Of a stretch of DNA of 64,000 nucleotides, positions 1-12,215 are shown piece after piece (position 1 is the stretch's first letter; each line of letters starts with the position of its first letter). The notes under the pieces are model-generated. The model saw only the letters and a list, made by a program, of their open reading frames with translations, ran no database searches and was not told where the DNA came from. The position numbers and the translations under genes were made by a program. The DNA is from Sciurus carolinensis (lineage: Eukaryota > Chordata > Mammalia > Rodentia > Sciuridae): contig NC_062214.1 of assembly GCF_902686445.1 (NCBI RefSeq), positions 39,379,454 to 39,443,453 of the forward strand, read 5' to 3'.

Positions 1-715
1 CCTAGGGTAATGATGCCCATCTCATTCCACCATCTTTCCCACCTACCTCCCCCTCCCTTTCCCTCACTCCCTTCTGCCCAATCCAAAGTTTCATTGTTCT
101 TCCTTGCCCCCACCCCCATTATGAATCAATATCCACTTATCAGAGAAAACAATTGGCCTTTGTTTTTTGGGGGTTGGCTTATTTCGCTTTGCATGATATT
201 CTCCAACTTCATCCATCTACCATCCATTTATAGCAAATGCCATAATAGTATTCTCCTTTAAGGCTGAGTATTATACATTGTGTACATATACCACAGTTTC
301 TTTATCCATTCATCTGCTAAAGGGCATCTAGGTTGGTTCCACAGTTTAGCTATTATGAATTGAGCTGCTATAAACATTGATGTGGCTGCATTGCTGTAGT
401 ATGCTGATTTTAAGTTCTTTGTGCATAGACCTGGGAGTGGGATAGCTGGGTCAAATGGTGGTTCCATTCCAAGTTTTCTGAGAAATCTCCATACTGCTTT
501 CCAGAGTGGTTGCACCAATTTTCAGCCCCACAAGCAATGTATGAGTGTGCCTTTTTCCTCAAATCCTTGCTAACTTATTGTTGTTTGTGTTCTTAATCAT
601 TGACATTCTGACTGGAGTGAGATGAAATCTTAGAGTAACTTTGATTTGCATTTCTCTAATTAGTAGAGATGTTGAACATTTTTTCACATATTTGTTCATC
701 AGTCAAATCTTTTTT
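1..715 (-). repeat. LINE-1 3' end, 5'-truncated, continuing beyond the left edge
   Basis: Read on the minus strand this is the end of L1 ORF2 followed by 3' UTR. The segment 258-518 translates to the conserved ORF2 C-terminus ([23 protein letters not shown], then a DEWIKKLWYMYTM-like stretch) with stops and substitutions. The polypyrimidine/C-rich run at 30-120 corresponds to the G-rich L1 3' UTR. The poly(A) tail lies outside the window. The match fades near 715. It is non-functional and older than the copies at 53 kb and 59 kb. Confidence 0.9.
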
Positions 716-1371
716 GAACTGAAGCATTCGTACATTTCTGTTTTTTTGATAAAATTTCCCTAGCTTTCTATTAAGTTAGTATCTTCTGAATTTATTTAAC
801 CTTCAGCTTCTGAAATATACTTTAAATTTATAATGAATTTAGTTAGAAAGTAGTGAGAACTTTCTTGTTCTAATTTTTTCTAGTTAAGTTTTCAGTGTGC
901 TGAAAGTTTAAAACCTGTCATGATTTGTACCTGGTAAACATGAAAAAGTAGTTTAAAAGATTCACTGTCAGTTGAGATGACTTTATTATTTTTACTTTAA
1001 AAACAGACCACTTTAAAATTTATATTTTTAAGGTCAATCAGAATTCCGACTGAACATCTTTTCAAGTAATATTGAAAACTCTTCTTTGATGTGTTTATGT
1101 TTAAATCAGAAACAGCCCAATGAACTGAAACTTCATATACATGCACACTTTGATTCAGATCACTCATTGGCAGACAAAATAATATGGATGTTTTAGGTGC
1201 TCCTAGAGTAGACTTATGTTTCTTAAATTTTGGTTAATCTTGATTGATTTTAACATACATATTTTAATATATGAATTATAGCAACTTATTTAAACTCTGA
1301 ATATTAAAAGATGAATACACTGTTATAAATTCTTTGAAAAGTTAATTCTATAGAATAGAAACAGCAGTATG

Positions 1372-1424
1372 TACACACACATACACACACACACACATAC
1401 ACACACACACATACTCACACATAC
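1372..1424. repeat. Imperfect (CA)n microsatellite
   Basis: About 53 bases of ACAC units interrupted by T (CATAC, CTCAC). It abuts an ancient L1 fragment on its right. Confidence 0.9.
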
Positions 1425-1427
1425 AAG

Positions 1428-1800
1428 TATTTTTGCTACAGCATTGTCCATATATAACTAAAAACTGGAAATAATTAAGTTGCCATCAATAATGGGAGTG
1501 CTTTCACTCAAATTTTGAAACATTTTAGGATGTTATGCATTACTGAGGGCCATGATATATTGATAAATGAGAAAATTATGTTATATGGCAATTACATTTT
1601 TTTAATAATCACCAGAAGCCTCAATTATGTATATATATTTATATGAGAGTAGAAAAATGGAAAGGAATGGTAGATAAGAGGAGTTGGGTTTGTTTATTAT
1701 ACTTACTTTTACATATTTTAATAAATTCTTCCACATATTATAATGTAATTATGTTCTATTTTAATATATTGTTATATTTTAATTTGTGTTTAACAAATAA
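1428..1800 (+). repeat. Ancient L1M-type LINE 3' end
   Basis: A diverged version of the old mammalian L1 segment 'attgtttgtaatagcaaaaactgg...' runs from about 1440, followed by an A/T-rich 3' UTR. The related segment at 22870 has the same order of motifs. It is a relic with no coding capacity. The right edge is uncertain. Confidence 0.6.
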
Positions 1801-2206
1801 AACATTAGTGTTCAATATTGATTATCCCCAAATTGAAGCATAATAACAAAGGTCATCCTCATAATTATCTGAACTAAGGAGTGCTTGTGAAAGGCTATGA
1901 TTTAGATTAGCCACCAATACTGACCAATCTGTACAAACCACATATGTTCCTATCAAGTTCCCAACAGGAAACAGAAAGAATGGTAACATTAAGATAATTG
2001 AAGATGGGCTTATTAACAAAGGGAATAAGTACAAGAGGTGGAGCCAGATATGTATTAGGAAAACCTCAGGAATTGTTCAGAAACCAGAGGCTACCAACAG
2101 CACAGCTGTTGTTCCCACCCTAGACTCAAAAAGCTAACAGAGGGAGAGGATATCAGAACTAAAAAAGTCATGTTATAAACTAAAGCACTTTTATTAGAAC
2201 AGTGAT

Positions 2207-2731
2207 TTTTTTTCTTTTTCGTTATAAATGACAGTAGGTATAATTTATTTTGACATATCATACATACATGGAGTATAACTTACCACTTTTGTGATTATAC
2301 ATGATGTGGAGTTACATTGGTCATGTATTCATATATGAACATAGGAATGTTATATCCAATTGATTCTACTATCTTTCCCATTCCCACCCTCACTTCCTTC
2401 CTCGTACATCCCTATGCCCAATCCAGTGAACCTCAACTCCTCTCACCCTCTGTCCTGTTGTGAGTCAGCATCCACATATCAAAGAGAACATTCAGCCTTT
2501 GGTTTTTTTGGGATTGGCTTATTTCACTTAGCAAGATATTATCCAGTTCCATCCATTTACTAGTAAATGCCATAATTTCATTCTTCTTTATGGATGAGTA
2601 ATATTCCATTGTGTATATGTACCATATTTTCTTTATTCGTTCATTGATGTGGCCATGTCAATATAGTATACTGATTTTTAGCCCTCTGGGTGGGATAACT
2701 GGTTCAAATGGTGGTTTCATTCCATGTTTAA
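2207..2731 (-). repeat. 5'-truncated LINE-1 3' end with target-site duplication
   Basis: Minus-strand L1 3' UTR (2207-2500) and ORF2 end (2500-2731) with the poly(A) seen as a T-rich run at 2206-2219. It is flanked by AACAGTGAT at 2198-2206 and 2732-2740, which fixes its borders. About 60 bases are missing near 2643 compared with the other copies in the window, where the text jumps from the TTCAT to the TGATGTGGCC segment. Confidence 0.88.
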
Positions 2732-3344
2732 AACAGTGATCTTTGTTCAATGGACATAGTCTACTCAGGTAAGCTTCAATGAAAACTTGGAACTCATTCT
2801 CATTTCTCTTGTCATGTGTGCTCAGTCTCCCCATTGAGTGCACCCAGCAAGGGAGGGCCTGTGTAGGTCAGCCATATTGGGCAGAGAATTGGGGGAAATG
2901 CACAGAGTGGATCTTTAGAAGTAAACAGGATCTATCTGGCATAAAATAGGCCACATTCTTTTTGAACTAAATAATCAAAATATAAAGTATGAGGAAAAAA
3001 ACTAGTTGGAATATGAAAATTATTGATACCCATTCTCTTTATAGGTTGGTAGGTTTTTCAATTAATCCAAGCCCAAAGACAGAACTTAAAATAATCATCT
3101 GAAAATGCTCTTATTCCTCACTCTTTGTGCAGAAGTCCTAGTGTCTTCCCCAAACTCCAATGAGGCCATAGAATAGGATAACTCAGAGTGTGGGTAGAGG
3201 ACTATAATTCTCCAGGACAGACATTCCCCGGGCCCTACAAAATGTGAAATTTAAGGTAAGTGTAAATGTTGCAGTAGTAGGGGTTTTCTGTCAACTTCTA
3301 TTATGATTGCCAGAAGCAGCATGTTAATCAAGGTCATGGAAAGG

Positions 3345-3575
3345 GGAGCTGATGTTAACTGAACCTCAGCATGTGCCAGATGCCGTGGATTACTGTCACA
3401 TAGGTTGTTGGCTTTTACTCCTCTCAGTTAACATATACTATGACCTTTATTTTATCAAATTTCTGTTCAAGAAACAGATTCTAAGAGATTGGATAATCAA
3501 TTGGACTTTAAGGAACTTTCTCAAGGTCAGTGATGTACTTTGGGTTTGGACCTAGATTTGATTGACTCTGTCATG
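3345..3575 (+). repeat. MIR SINE (ancient)
   Basis: It follows the MIR order: a 'gtgccaga' core near 3372, a long diverged middle, and 'aactttctcaaggtcagtgatg' with a following 'tggacctagattt', matching the MIR 3' half. It is heavily mutated. Confidence 0.65.
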
Positions 3576-4714
3576 GCACAGCCTCACTTGGGTACAAAAT
3601 AGTGAGGGAGTCATTAACTATTATAGTAACCCTTTCATTTGTTTCAGAAATATTCCTTTCCCTCTCTCCCATTACTTTGTCTTCCATTCATTCTCTAATT
3701 AGTTATTTAGGAAACACTTCTTCAGAAGCTACTCTGTGCCAAGAAACATACATGATACAGTTGATCCAACAAATCTGACCTCTGCTTTCATGGATTTTAC
3801 AGCTTAATAATTGTCCTCAAGGGAGCCATCTCATGCATTTCCACTATCCTCAAATCCTTTCCCTTTTCTTTGTGTTTTAATCTTCCCATCTCTTTGCTAT
3901 GACTAACAATTATTCTTTGGCTTGAACATTTAAATTATGGTGTACAAAATAAACCTTTAAAAATATCTCACTTGCTATTTCATTGTTGAGAGAAATGGAG
4001 ATTCTGTAATATTATAAGAAAGATAAAACAAGGGAACTAGGTAAACATTTTTTTTTAAGTTCTGTCTGGATTTATTCAAATAAATTAGCCAGAGTTCCTA
4101 AGAAGTATATGTATAAGATTTCATGTTCAGGCTTATATTTAAATCATTCTAAAAGTATATCATATTTCCTCAAATAAGGATATCATATTTCCTCCATTTT
4201 TCTAATTGAAAATTGGTTTTCACTCAAAAACCTTTCTTGTCAAAGACAAGTTAAAACTGATGTTTAAGTTTCTTGTATCATTTTAATCACAGAGCTAATA
4301 TACATTTGAACTCATTTTTTCCCCACTATTTAGACATGCTTGTTCGATCTTCGGAAAGTCCCAGATTGGGTTACTCAAGTAATCCCATTTTTGTAACTGA
4401 GCCAGTATTATCATTATCAAGATTACAATTGATCTAGAATATACTATCAAGAAGGACGATATTAGTATATAAAAGAATGTGCTGACTTCTGTGATTTTGC
4501 ACTGGTTATATTGCATTGTGGAGCTTTAGGAACTGCTTCCTTATGCTTTAGTTTGTCCTTTAATAATTAACTTAGGTGATATTCAACAGAGTGACGTTCA
4601 GTATACGCCACACACTTGTGTTCTACAATATGTGGATGTGATACACACATGTACACACATATTTATAAGTTAAGAAGAAGGTATTATTAAACATCTGATT
4701 GGCACTATTTTATG

Positions 4715-4870
4715 GTTGGTTCTTCTCCTGTCTCTGATCCTAGACAAAATACTTAACATCTTTGATCTTCTTTCACTTTTCCTTTTTGTCAAATGAAGTG
4801 TTTGGATCAAATGAGTATTCCTAGAAATCACTGAGCATCCAAAATCAGCTGGTGAGGCAAGGTTGGTAAA
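4715..4870 (-). repeat. Probable MIR SINE, reverse orientation
   Basis: The stretch 4735-4800 resembles the reverse complement of the MIR core (a 'gaccttgggcaagttacttaac' equivalent followed by 'gtcaaatgaag'). The match is weak and the borders are guesses. Confidence 0.4.
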
Positions 4871-5972
4871 TCATAGGCAGCTCTAGGTTTTACCTTCTGT
4901 TTTAATCAGAGAATTTCTCTTTATATTTGTTTTATTTGTTAATAATATCAACCGAGTCTTCCAATTCCTGATGCATTTTCACCTACTTGTCAACAGTAGG
5001 AGTCACTGTGTTCTGTTTTTGGCTTCACAGTGAGTTACAGTTTATAGAAACCACACAAAAACCACTTAATCAATGGTTCCTTTGAATTCTGCAGTAAGCA
5101 TGAAATGTAAAGTATTAATCATGTTTTTATGCCTGGTTACTACATGTTAAACAGTTAAATCCATTCTTAATTTTGTCTTTGTCAACTTCAAAGCAGAAAA
5201 TTATACCCTTGACCCAAACCTCTGTTGGTCTGTCAATTTTTTTTGGAAGATACAGATCTGGTAAGCATGAACAATGGACTTTTGCCAAACTGATGGATGT
5301 ATTTGTCTATATAGATTGTATTTCCACAGCTATCAATTGAGATGGTTGTTCCCTACGTAAAGTGGTTCCAGAGTCACCCACATACTTGGGATTTTAAACT
5401 TAGATGTTTTAGCACTTACTACTTTGAGTTTCAGAGCTTAATGTGTGCCATTCTAAAGGGTGATATTTCAGCTTTTGTATCTTTTGGAATAACATGTTGT
5501 GAATGAAATTGTTGTTTTCAGTAGAGTTCCTGGGAAAGTTGTTGCCAGCAATAATTTTGACACTCCATGTGCTCTATTGAAAAAAGACAGTAGAATAAAT
5601 AAATGGAGCTAGGAGGTCAGAATTCTGGTAGGATAAAAGCAAGTATAATTTCTTTTATTATGATGGAAAACAAACAAAAGCTCTGCACAAATAGTTTTAA
5701 TCGATGTTTAAAAACTAGTCTCTCAGACTGTTGCTTGTTTGACAAGATTTTCTTGGGTGAAGTGGAAATGAAGTGGGAAGACAAATAATTACTGAGGAGA
5801 TAACAGAAATTACTATGGAGATAACAGAAATTACTGGGCAAGTAGAATAAAAGGTTATTTCAAACATTTATCAAGCCAGTTTGACTCCTAGTCTCCCAGC
5901 TCTAGATTATTTCTGAATGGATTATTTCAGACAAATAAACTCTGCAAGAATTTTTAAGAATGTTAAAGAACA

Positions 5973-6092
5973 GACTGGAGATATAACTCAGTTGGTAGAG
6001 TGCTTGCTTTTCAAGCACAAGGCCCTGGGTTTAATCCCCAGCACTGCCAAAAAAAAAAAAAAAAAAAAAAAAAAAGAAAGAAAAAGAAAAGG
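5973..6092 (+). mobile_element. ID SINE (tRNA-Ala-derived), young
   Basis: A complete ID body with box A (TAACTCAGTTGGTAGAGTG) and a box B-like GGTTTAATCC, followed by an A-rich tail decaying into GAAA units. It is flanked by a perfect 17-bp target-site duplication, AAGAATGTTAAAGAACA, at 5956-5972 and 6093-6109. The duplication and long tail mark a recent insertion by the L1 machinery. Confidence 0.95.
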
Positions 6093-9000
6093 AAGAATGT
6101 TAAAGAACAATGCTGGCATATCTTATGTTAGCAGCTTCTTTTTTAAAGATTATTGAATAGAATTTCATTGCATCAAAAACTTTCAATCCTGAGAAAAGTC
6201 ATCTGATCAGAAACCCAAAAATATGGAAATGTGCTGCCATTTTAATATTCCCTAGCCCACTCTGACCACGACTGACATTATCAATTGATCATAGTGCTCT
6301 TTTCCACTGAATGTAGATTGCGCCTCAGAATTTTTCTCAAATCAGTGTACAGTTTCTGCTAATTAATGAATCAGAATAGTTTAAAACCTGTTTACAATTA
6401 TTTGTTGATTTTGCATTTTCTGGTGAAAGGAGATAAATAAGAGAGTGAAAGATGGCATGCGCAAATCACCAAGCTATTTAGCAACTGAAGTAGAATTAAC
6501 ATACAGGTCACATGGCCCTCAGTTTACTATTTTTTTTCCTATTAATTTACACACAGACTAAAAGGGCATATCAGTTATCTGATAAATTATAGCTTTGTCT
6601 TACATTATTGATATTATGTTAGGGTATGATTATTTGTAGTGTATGATAATTTTATTTTTTCATGATTTGATCCACAATTTGATATAATTTATTTTGGGTA
6701 TTTTCTTTTTCTTTTTAATTTTTTAATAATCTTATTCTAAAGAAGATACGTGGAAGGTCATTTGAGATTTTTTAGAAAGAAAATAGTATAACATTTCATT
6801 TATATTTTGAGACAAACAAAAGAATATACTATCGGCAAGAAAGAGCTCCATATATTATATTTAGATTTTTAAGCTTAATGCATTAAACTGAAAATATTTA
6901 TGCCTTCTTGACAATTTTAATTAAAAATTTTAAAACTGGGTTTAAATAAAAGAAAAAAAATTCATGAACTTTAAAAACTTAAACATTTGTTTACCGTATT
7001 AGATAAATTCTCCATATATTACTGTATCTCCTGATTACCTTTTTTCCTATTTTATGTTCAATGTTGTTTTTACTTTATCAATAGTGAAATTTGGTCTCAT
7101 TGAGTTATTTTGGGTGGAGAGAGGGAAAACAATACCCATATTCACTAACTTGCAATGGCTTGTTTTAATTTTTGTATTGACTCAATCTTTGAGACAATTA
7201 TTGTAATTTGATTTTATTCCTCCCTTCTGGTAATTACAGGGGCATTTTGTCTCAGAGAATATGAATTCAAATCTGTTGGTTAGTAAGCATACCTAGAGAA
7301 GAGGTTTTAAAATTTTATTTAAGAAGCAGTTGCATGTACTCATAAACTTCAGGTTTTATTTCTTCCTTTTCTCCTTTGCCTTTGTGAAACCCCAGGAATA
7401 ACACAAAGCTTGTTCATTATTTGCTCTTGCAAGAAATTTACATAGGGACAGAAATATATTTCATACATTCTTAATCACTAAGCATCTAGAATAACTTCAA
7501 GAGTTTTAAAAAATATTTTATGCATAAAAAGCCAAAGTTTGCTCTTATTGTATGCTTCAATAAATAAATACCTCTTATGTAAAAACATAATTGACTAAAA
7601 CCACCAATTACCTCATATTTTAAAATATATTGAGAATTCATTAGATATAGACTAAACTTATATTAAGCCCACACCTTGTCTTCAAGGAACTTAAAATCGG
7701 CTTGCTATATCTCAATTTATTAGAAATAATTAAGTAGATACTAAATGATTATTAATTACAAATACACAAATATCATAAAATTGAAGAAATATTGAATCAT
7801 CTGACCAATAAATGCTGGATAATCCCTTGTTGTTGTGCTTTTTGGAGGCAAACTAATATTTGAAGTTACAATAGGAGTTCACTCTGTTTACTCTTATTGG
7901 TCTATTTTTGTCACTTTTACTAAAAAAAAATTACCTTGACTCTCAACTAATAAAGTCAACTTTTTAAAAAATTTAGATAACAGATATTGATAAAATAGAC
8001 AAATTATCATTAGGATTCTAATTATTGAAACAGATCTGAATATAATTAAGCATCTTAGTTTAAGATTTCATTACAGCAATGGTGATGAACTTGAAATTTC
8101 TTAAGTAATTGTGTACCATGTGGAATGCCATAATTTTAAAGAATAGTTCTATGGAAATGTTCACATTTACAGATATGCTTATCTAGACATGAGCATACAT
8201 TTGACATAAACTGACTTGATGGTAGGCCAGGACTGGAATTCTAGTTCCCACACCTACTCCCACTCATCCACCCACATCTATTGGACAAGTGCCTGGTTAA
8301 ACAGATGGGTCTTGGGCTGTACTCTCAACACAGAAAAGCACCACCTTTATTAAGCAAAAACATGGGATGAAAATAGACTATATTGTTATTGTGCTCCTGG
8401 GCATAATACTTTGAGTGAAGAACTACTACTTATTGTTGTTGTTGTTTATTATTGGAAATGTGTTTTTTCTTATGAATGAATATGTGAACATTGGAGGACA
8501 ACAGATGGAATCTCAGGGATCTGGAAAACCCATAGAAAGGAAAGTAGTTCTCCATCAAATATGAAAATAAAAAATCAGCAGGTGTGTGAAATGCCATGTG
8601 GTTTTATAAATGCTTGTATCTATGATTTTAGAAAATGTTTGAATTAGCCAAGAGACACACCTTGATTATGAAATTTTCCTCATTCACCAACAGGTCTGAG
8701 ACAAATTAGAGTTCTCAATATCTGTCCATGAACTGCTTCAACAAGCTAGCACCTCAGCAGTTACAGAGCCAGATTTGCAATAGGATGTTAAGTCCTGGCT
8801 AAAGTTGTGTAAATACTAAACACTTTCATTGTGAAGGCAGAGGAATTTGGAGACTTGAGTGATAGGATGGCACACGATTTTGTCATCAGAAGTGAAATTT
8901 TGTTTCTAATTAATGTCAGTGCTACTGTCCTTGTTTGGTACAAAAACACTAAGGGGAAGGAAAGAGCAGCAACTAGAAAGCACTGTACTTGGAAGATCAT

Positions 9001-10198
9001 AGGAGATAAATTTTGATGCTCTAATATTGAATTATTAAGAAGATCTTCAAGGGCATTTGCTCTCCATGCATTTTTATGGTAGTCTCTTTAGTGTTATAAT
9101 AATCAGCAAGCCATCACATATTTAACCTCATGGAGCTGTGAATATGGGCGTTTGTTCTTCACATGATCCATTATCTATTTATTGGATCATTAACATGGAT
9201 ATTTACTCCTCTTCAATTATGGCCATGCATGGTCTGTGGAAAGCACACAAAATTTTAAGTAAAAGACCTTCACTCCTCTTTTCTAAATGATTTATTTAAT
9301 CTTTTATTAATTCAGTTTTCTCCACAAAAAGGGAGTGGTGATTGCAACCTACTTTCCTAATACTACTGCAGGTTCTGTAGGACTTTAAAAAAAATGTTTT
9401 AATGGCATGAAGTAATGCCTATGATGCAAAAGAATTCTGTGGAATAAAGCATAGTGCATTATGTATTGAACTCCATTTTCTGATTATAATGTTTAAATAC
9501 ATATAGGCATAATGTCTGATGATGCAGCAAAAACTTGGAATGGAGCTTTCAGAAAATTCGACCTCTTAAATCCAAATGGAATTTTTCTTATACTTATTTG
9601 GCATCTATAAATATTTGGGACAAATGAATGTATAAATGGATAAGAAACTGCACAAATTGTTTAATATTTGTTTTCCCCAAATAAAAATTAATACAAAAAG
9701 TAATAAATGTGTTACTATTTCACTTTGAGTTATTTCTTACTGCAGAAAGTCCTGATATTTGTTTGATGGTGTTTAATTTAATTTAAAATATCATTATACT
9801 TTCTTGTTACATTGTCCTTTGAAACCACTGGAATTGCCTAAATAACATTGTCCTATCTCTACTTGATAAAATGGAAAACTCAGAAGATTAATTTAGATAC
9901 AGATGGAGAATAAAAGTATCTCAATATGTACTTAATTTTATTAGAAGGATGTGCATTATAAAAATAACCCTTTGAAGATGAAAAAGAGGCAAAATAGTGA
10001 AATATTTTAATCCTATAATACAAAAAAAGTGATAAAAGCTAATTTATATGAAAGTACATATTTTGTGTATATGTATTTGTCTAAGACACATGATAATTAC
10101 TAGTTTTTTCTTGAACTAGTCTTTCATATTATATTTTGTATACACACAGACACACACACACATATTTAACATCTTTTGTTTTATTTTGTTTTACACAG

Positions 10199-10228
10199 CA
10201 AATGCCAGTCTTCTTGGAGGAGGTGGTG
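10199..10228 (+). CDS. MACROD2: MACROD2 internal micro-exon (macrodomain ADP-ribose loop)
   Basis: MACROD2 is a mono-ADP-ribosyl hydrolase that removes ADP-ribose from acidic residues of proteins. Seen here: a pyrimidine-rich tract (10171-10193), acceptor TTACACAG ending at 10198, 30 exon bases, and the consensus donor GTAAGT from 10229. A plausible branch adenosine lies near 10169 in ATTTAAC. Read in the frame that starts at the second codon base, the exon gives (A) N A S L L G G G G and then the first base of a Val codon. From knowledge of the family, human MACROD2 has VNAANASLLGGGGVDG here, while MACROD1 has NSS in place of NAS, so MACROD2 is favoured. The Asn corresponds to the catalytic-pocket Asn92 and the glycines to the phosphate-binding loop. 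Both flanking introns are phase 1, so skipping would keep frame but delete the loop. The exon number was not determined. A short CA-rich run lies just upstream at 10142-10162. Confidence 0.85.
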
Positions 10229-11779
10229 GTAAGTTCTGACCATTATTTAATTTAAAATACATTTTATTATACCAATGATAAGATGTTTAGTTAAGTTCTG
10301 TGATACTTTAAAGAAAGCTAATTTTGCTGTAACTATCAACTACAAAAATATTACCATTACAGAAAATAATTCATGATAGAAATATCTTCAGTTTGCCTAA
10401 ATATTATTTGGACTGACTTAAAATATGTGGGAGACAGTTTTTCTTCTTGTCAAACCTTGTAATTCTACCTTTGGCACACTGTGTAACAGCTATAGTTTAT
10501 TGACGTGAGCACATGCATAGTAGATGACAGAGTCACTTCTAATATGAATTCTAACACAATGATACATTTGGAGACTGTGGTTTCTTCTTTTCACCATCTT
10601 GACTTTCTTTTGCTTTTTATGACTTTGTTTCTGAGAACTTAATATATCATCTACTTACTTTGAAAAATAAAAAGGAAATTAGTATTGACACAACTTTATT
10701 TTCATGCTTGTTTAGAGGAAAAAGAAAAAGTGACAAAAATGAGAGGAGGAGGAGATTCCTGTATTGAGAATTTTTTGATACAAAAATCTTGTAACTAATT
10801 GAATTTTTTATTTCTAGGTTAGGAAAATGAAAGCTTTCATAGCTCCAACATATACAGTATAGAAAGGGATAAAATTCTATTAAAAAATTGGTCCTTTTCA
10901 TATAAGATTCAGATGAACATAAATCGTTTGGGCCTCTCTCTCCCTCCCTGTTTTGTTCTTATTTTCTTTTTTCATGTTCAGGTTTGAAGTAGGTACCATT
11001 GGATTGTGAAGGACTTTTAAAAAATTTCCTGGCCTTAAACAGAAAGTTTCAATGTAATTTTTGTTTGGGAATTAAAATTTAATTGTTTTTCCTAAATAGA
11101 ATCAATTGATTTTTTAAAAAAATAAATCATAGAAATAAGAATAATAGAAAATAGTTTAAACTAGAAAATACTCTTCATATTATCACATCTGTGCATGTTC
11201 TACATTAAGTATTATGAAAAGAATATGAGATTTGAAGTTGGAATTATTATGTGAAGATCATGAAAGTTTAGTTAGTATCTATGGGCCTCTACTTTAAAAA
11301 AAAAGAGTGATACTAACTAACTACATAAAATGCTTATTATAGGGATTAAGCAAACATGTCTGGTATGTAGTAGAATAAGTAGGGGATTAGTAAATGTCTA
11401 TTTCTTTTCTTCTTCCCTAATTTATTTTACAAAATATAAATCTATAAGATTTTTCATAGTATCTCTTATTTTATTCTTGGGGAATTAGAAACAAATTTCC
11501 TTAGGAGTTAGATTGACAGTAATTTTTTTCCTTTTAAATCATAATAGGTGAAGAAAACATTACTAAAGTAAATTGCCCATAGTGATAATTTGATAATACT
11601 ATGATAAGACATATTAGTATTTTAGGGAACCTGAATAATACTGTTTATAGCATAAAGAAAGTGGAAATTGAATCTACTTAAATATATTTATCAAGTTATA
11701 ACAGCAGACAAATTAGACAATTCATTTATTACTATTGATTATTTCTAAAAAGTGACTTGACATACTATATTAGTTAAAA

Positions 11780-12060
11780 CCACATTAGCTTCTCATAATG
11801 GGAAAAACAAAACAAAAAATTGTAGCTTAAAAAAGACAGAAATATACTTTTATCTCATGTAAAATAGGGTAGATGTAGACTAAAATGGTTCCATGGTGAT
11901 TCCATGGTGTCATCAAGGACTCAAGCTCTTTTCTGTTCTTCCCTCCTAGTAGGGAGCTTCCACACTTCAGGGTTCATGAAGGCTCCTGGCACTCTAGTCA
12001 TCATAAATAGAGTTCAGGTTAGGAGGACCAGGAAAGGCAAAATATAATAAAGTATGCCAC
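11780..12060. repeat. Possible ancient interspersed repeat, family not named
   Basis: The text around 11860-12000 (ttttatctcatgt, then gtgtcatcaaggactcaagctc) resembles a recurrent mammalian repeat also hinted at near 40100-40750. I cannot name the family and the edges are uncertain. Confidence 0.3.
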
Positions 12061-12162
12061 CAAAATGAGTCGGTTTCTTTAAGCAGATTTCCCTGAAATT
12101 CCATATTCATCCATGCAATGTGGTCTTTGACTCTAGGAAGGATTGTCCTCATTTAAAAAAAT

Positions 12163-12163
12163 A

Positions 12164-12194
<31 letters not shown>

Positions 12195-12215
12195 AAGAAA
12201 AAGAAAAAGAAAAAA
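12163..12215. repeat. Purine-only (GAAA)/(GA) microsatellite
   Basis: An uninterrupted purine run of GAAAG and GAGA units, directly at the left border of the L1 that follows. Confidence 0.9.

Larger units (their letters stand above)
1..10198 (+). other. MACROD2: Intron upstream of the MACROD2 micro-exon (partial)
   Basis: This is inferred to be intron because the exon at 10199 is preceded by a polypyrimidine tract and AG and no other exon was recognised to its left. It is AT-rich and contains the repeats listed separately. Stretches 716-1371, 1801-2197, 2741-3344, 3576-4714, 4871-5955 and 6110-10140 hold no gene or repeat that I can name, apart from short A/T-rich runs and one possible ancient repeat relic near 3690-3815 that resembles those at 22535 and 23275. 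The preceding MACROD2 exon, which should end in codons for VNA, was not found, so it probably lies outside the window. Confidence 0.75.

Noticed and set aside
5973..6092. tRNA gene in this and similar elements (24473, 25416, 26154)
   Set aside because: The A and B boxes come from ID SINEs; there is no tRNA cloverleaf with acceptor pairing, and A-rich tails and target duplications are present.
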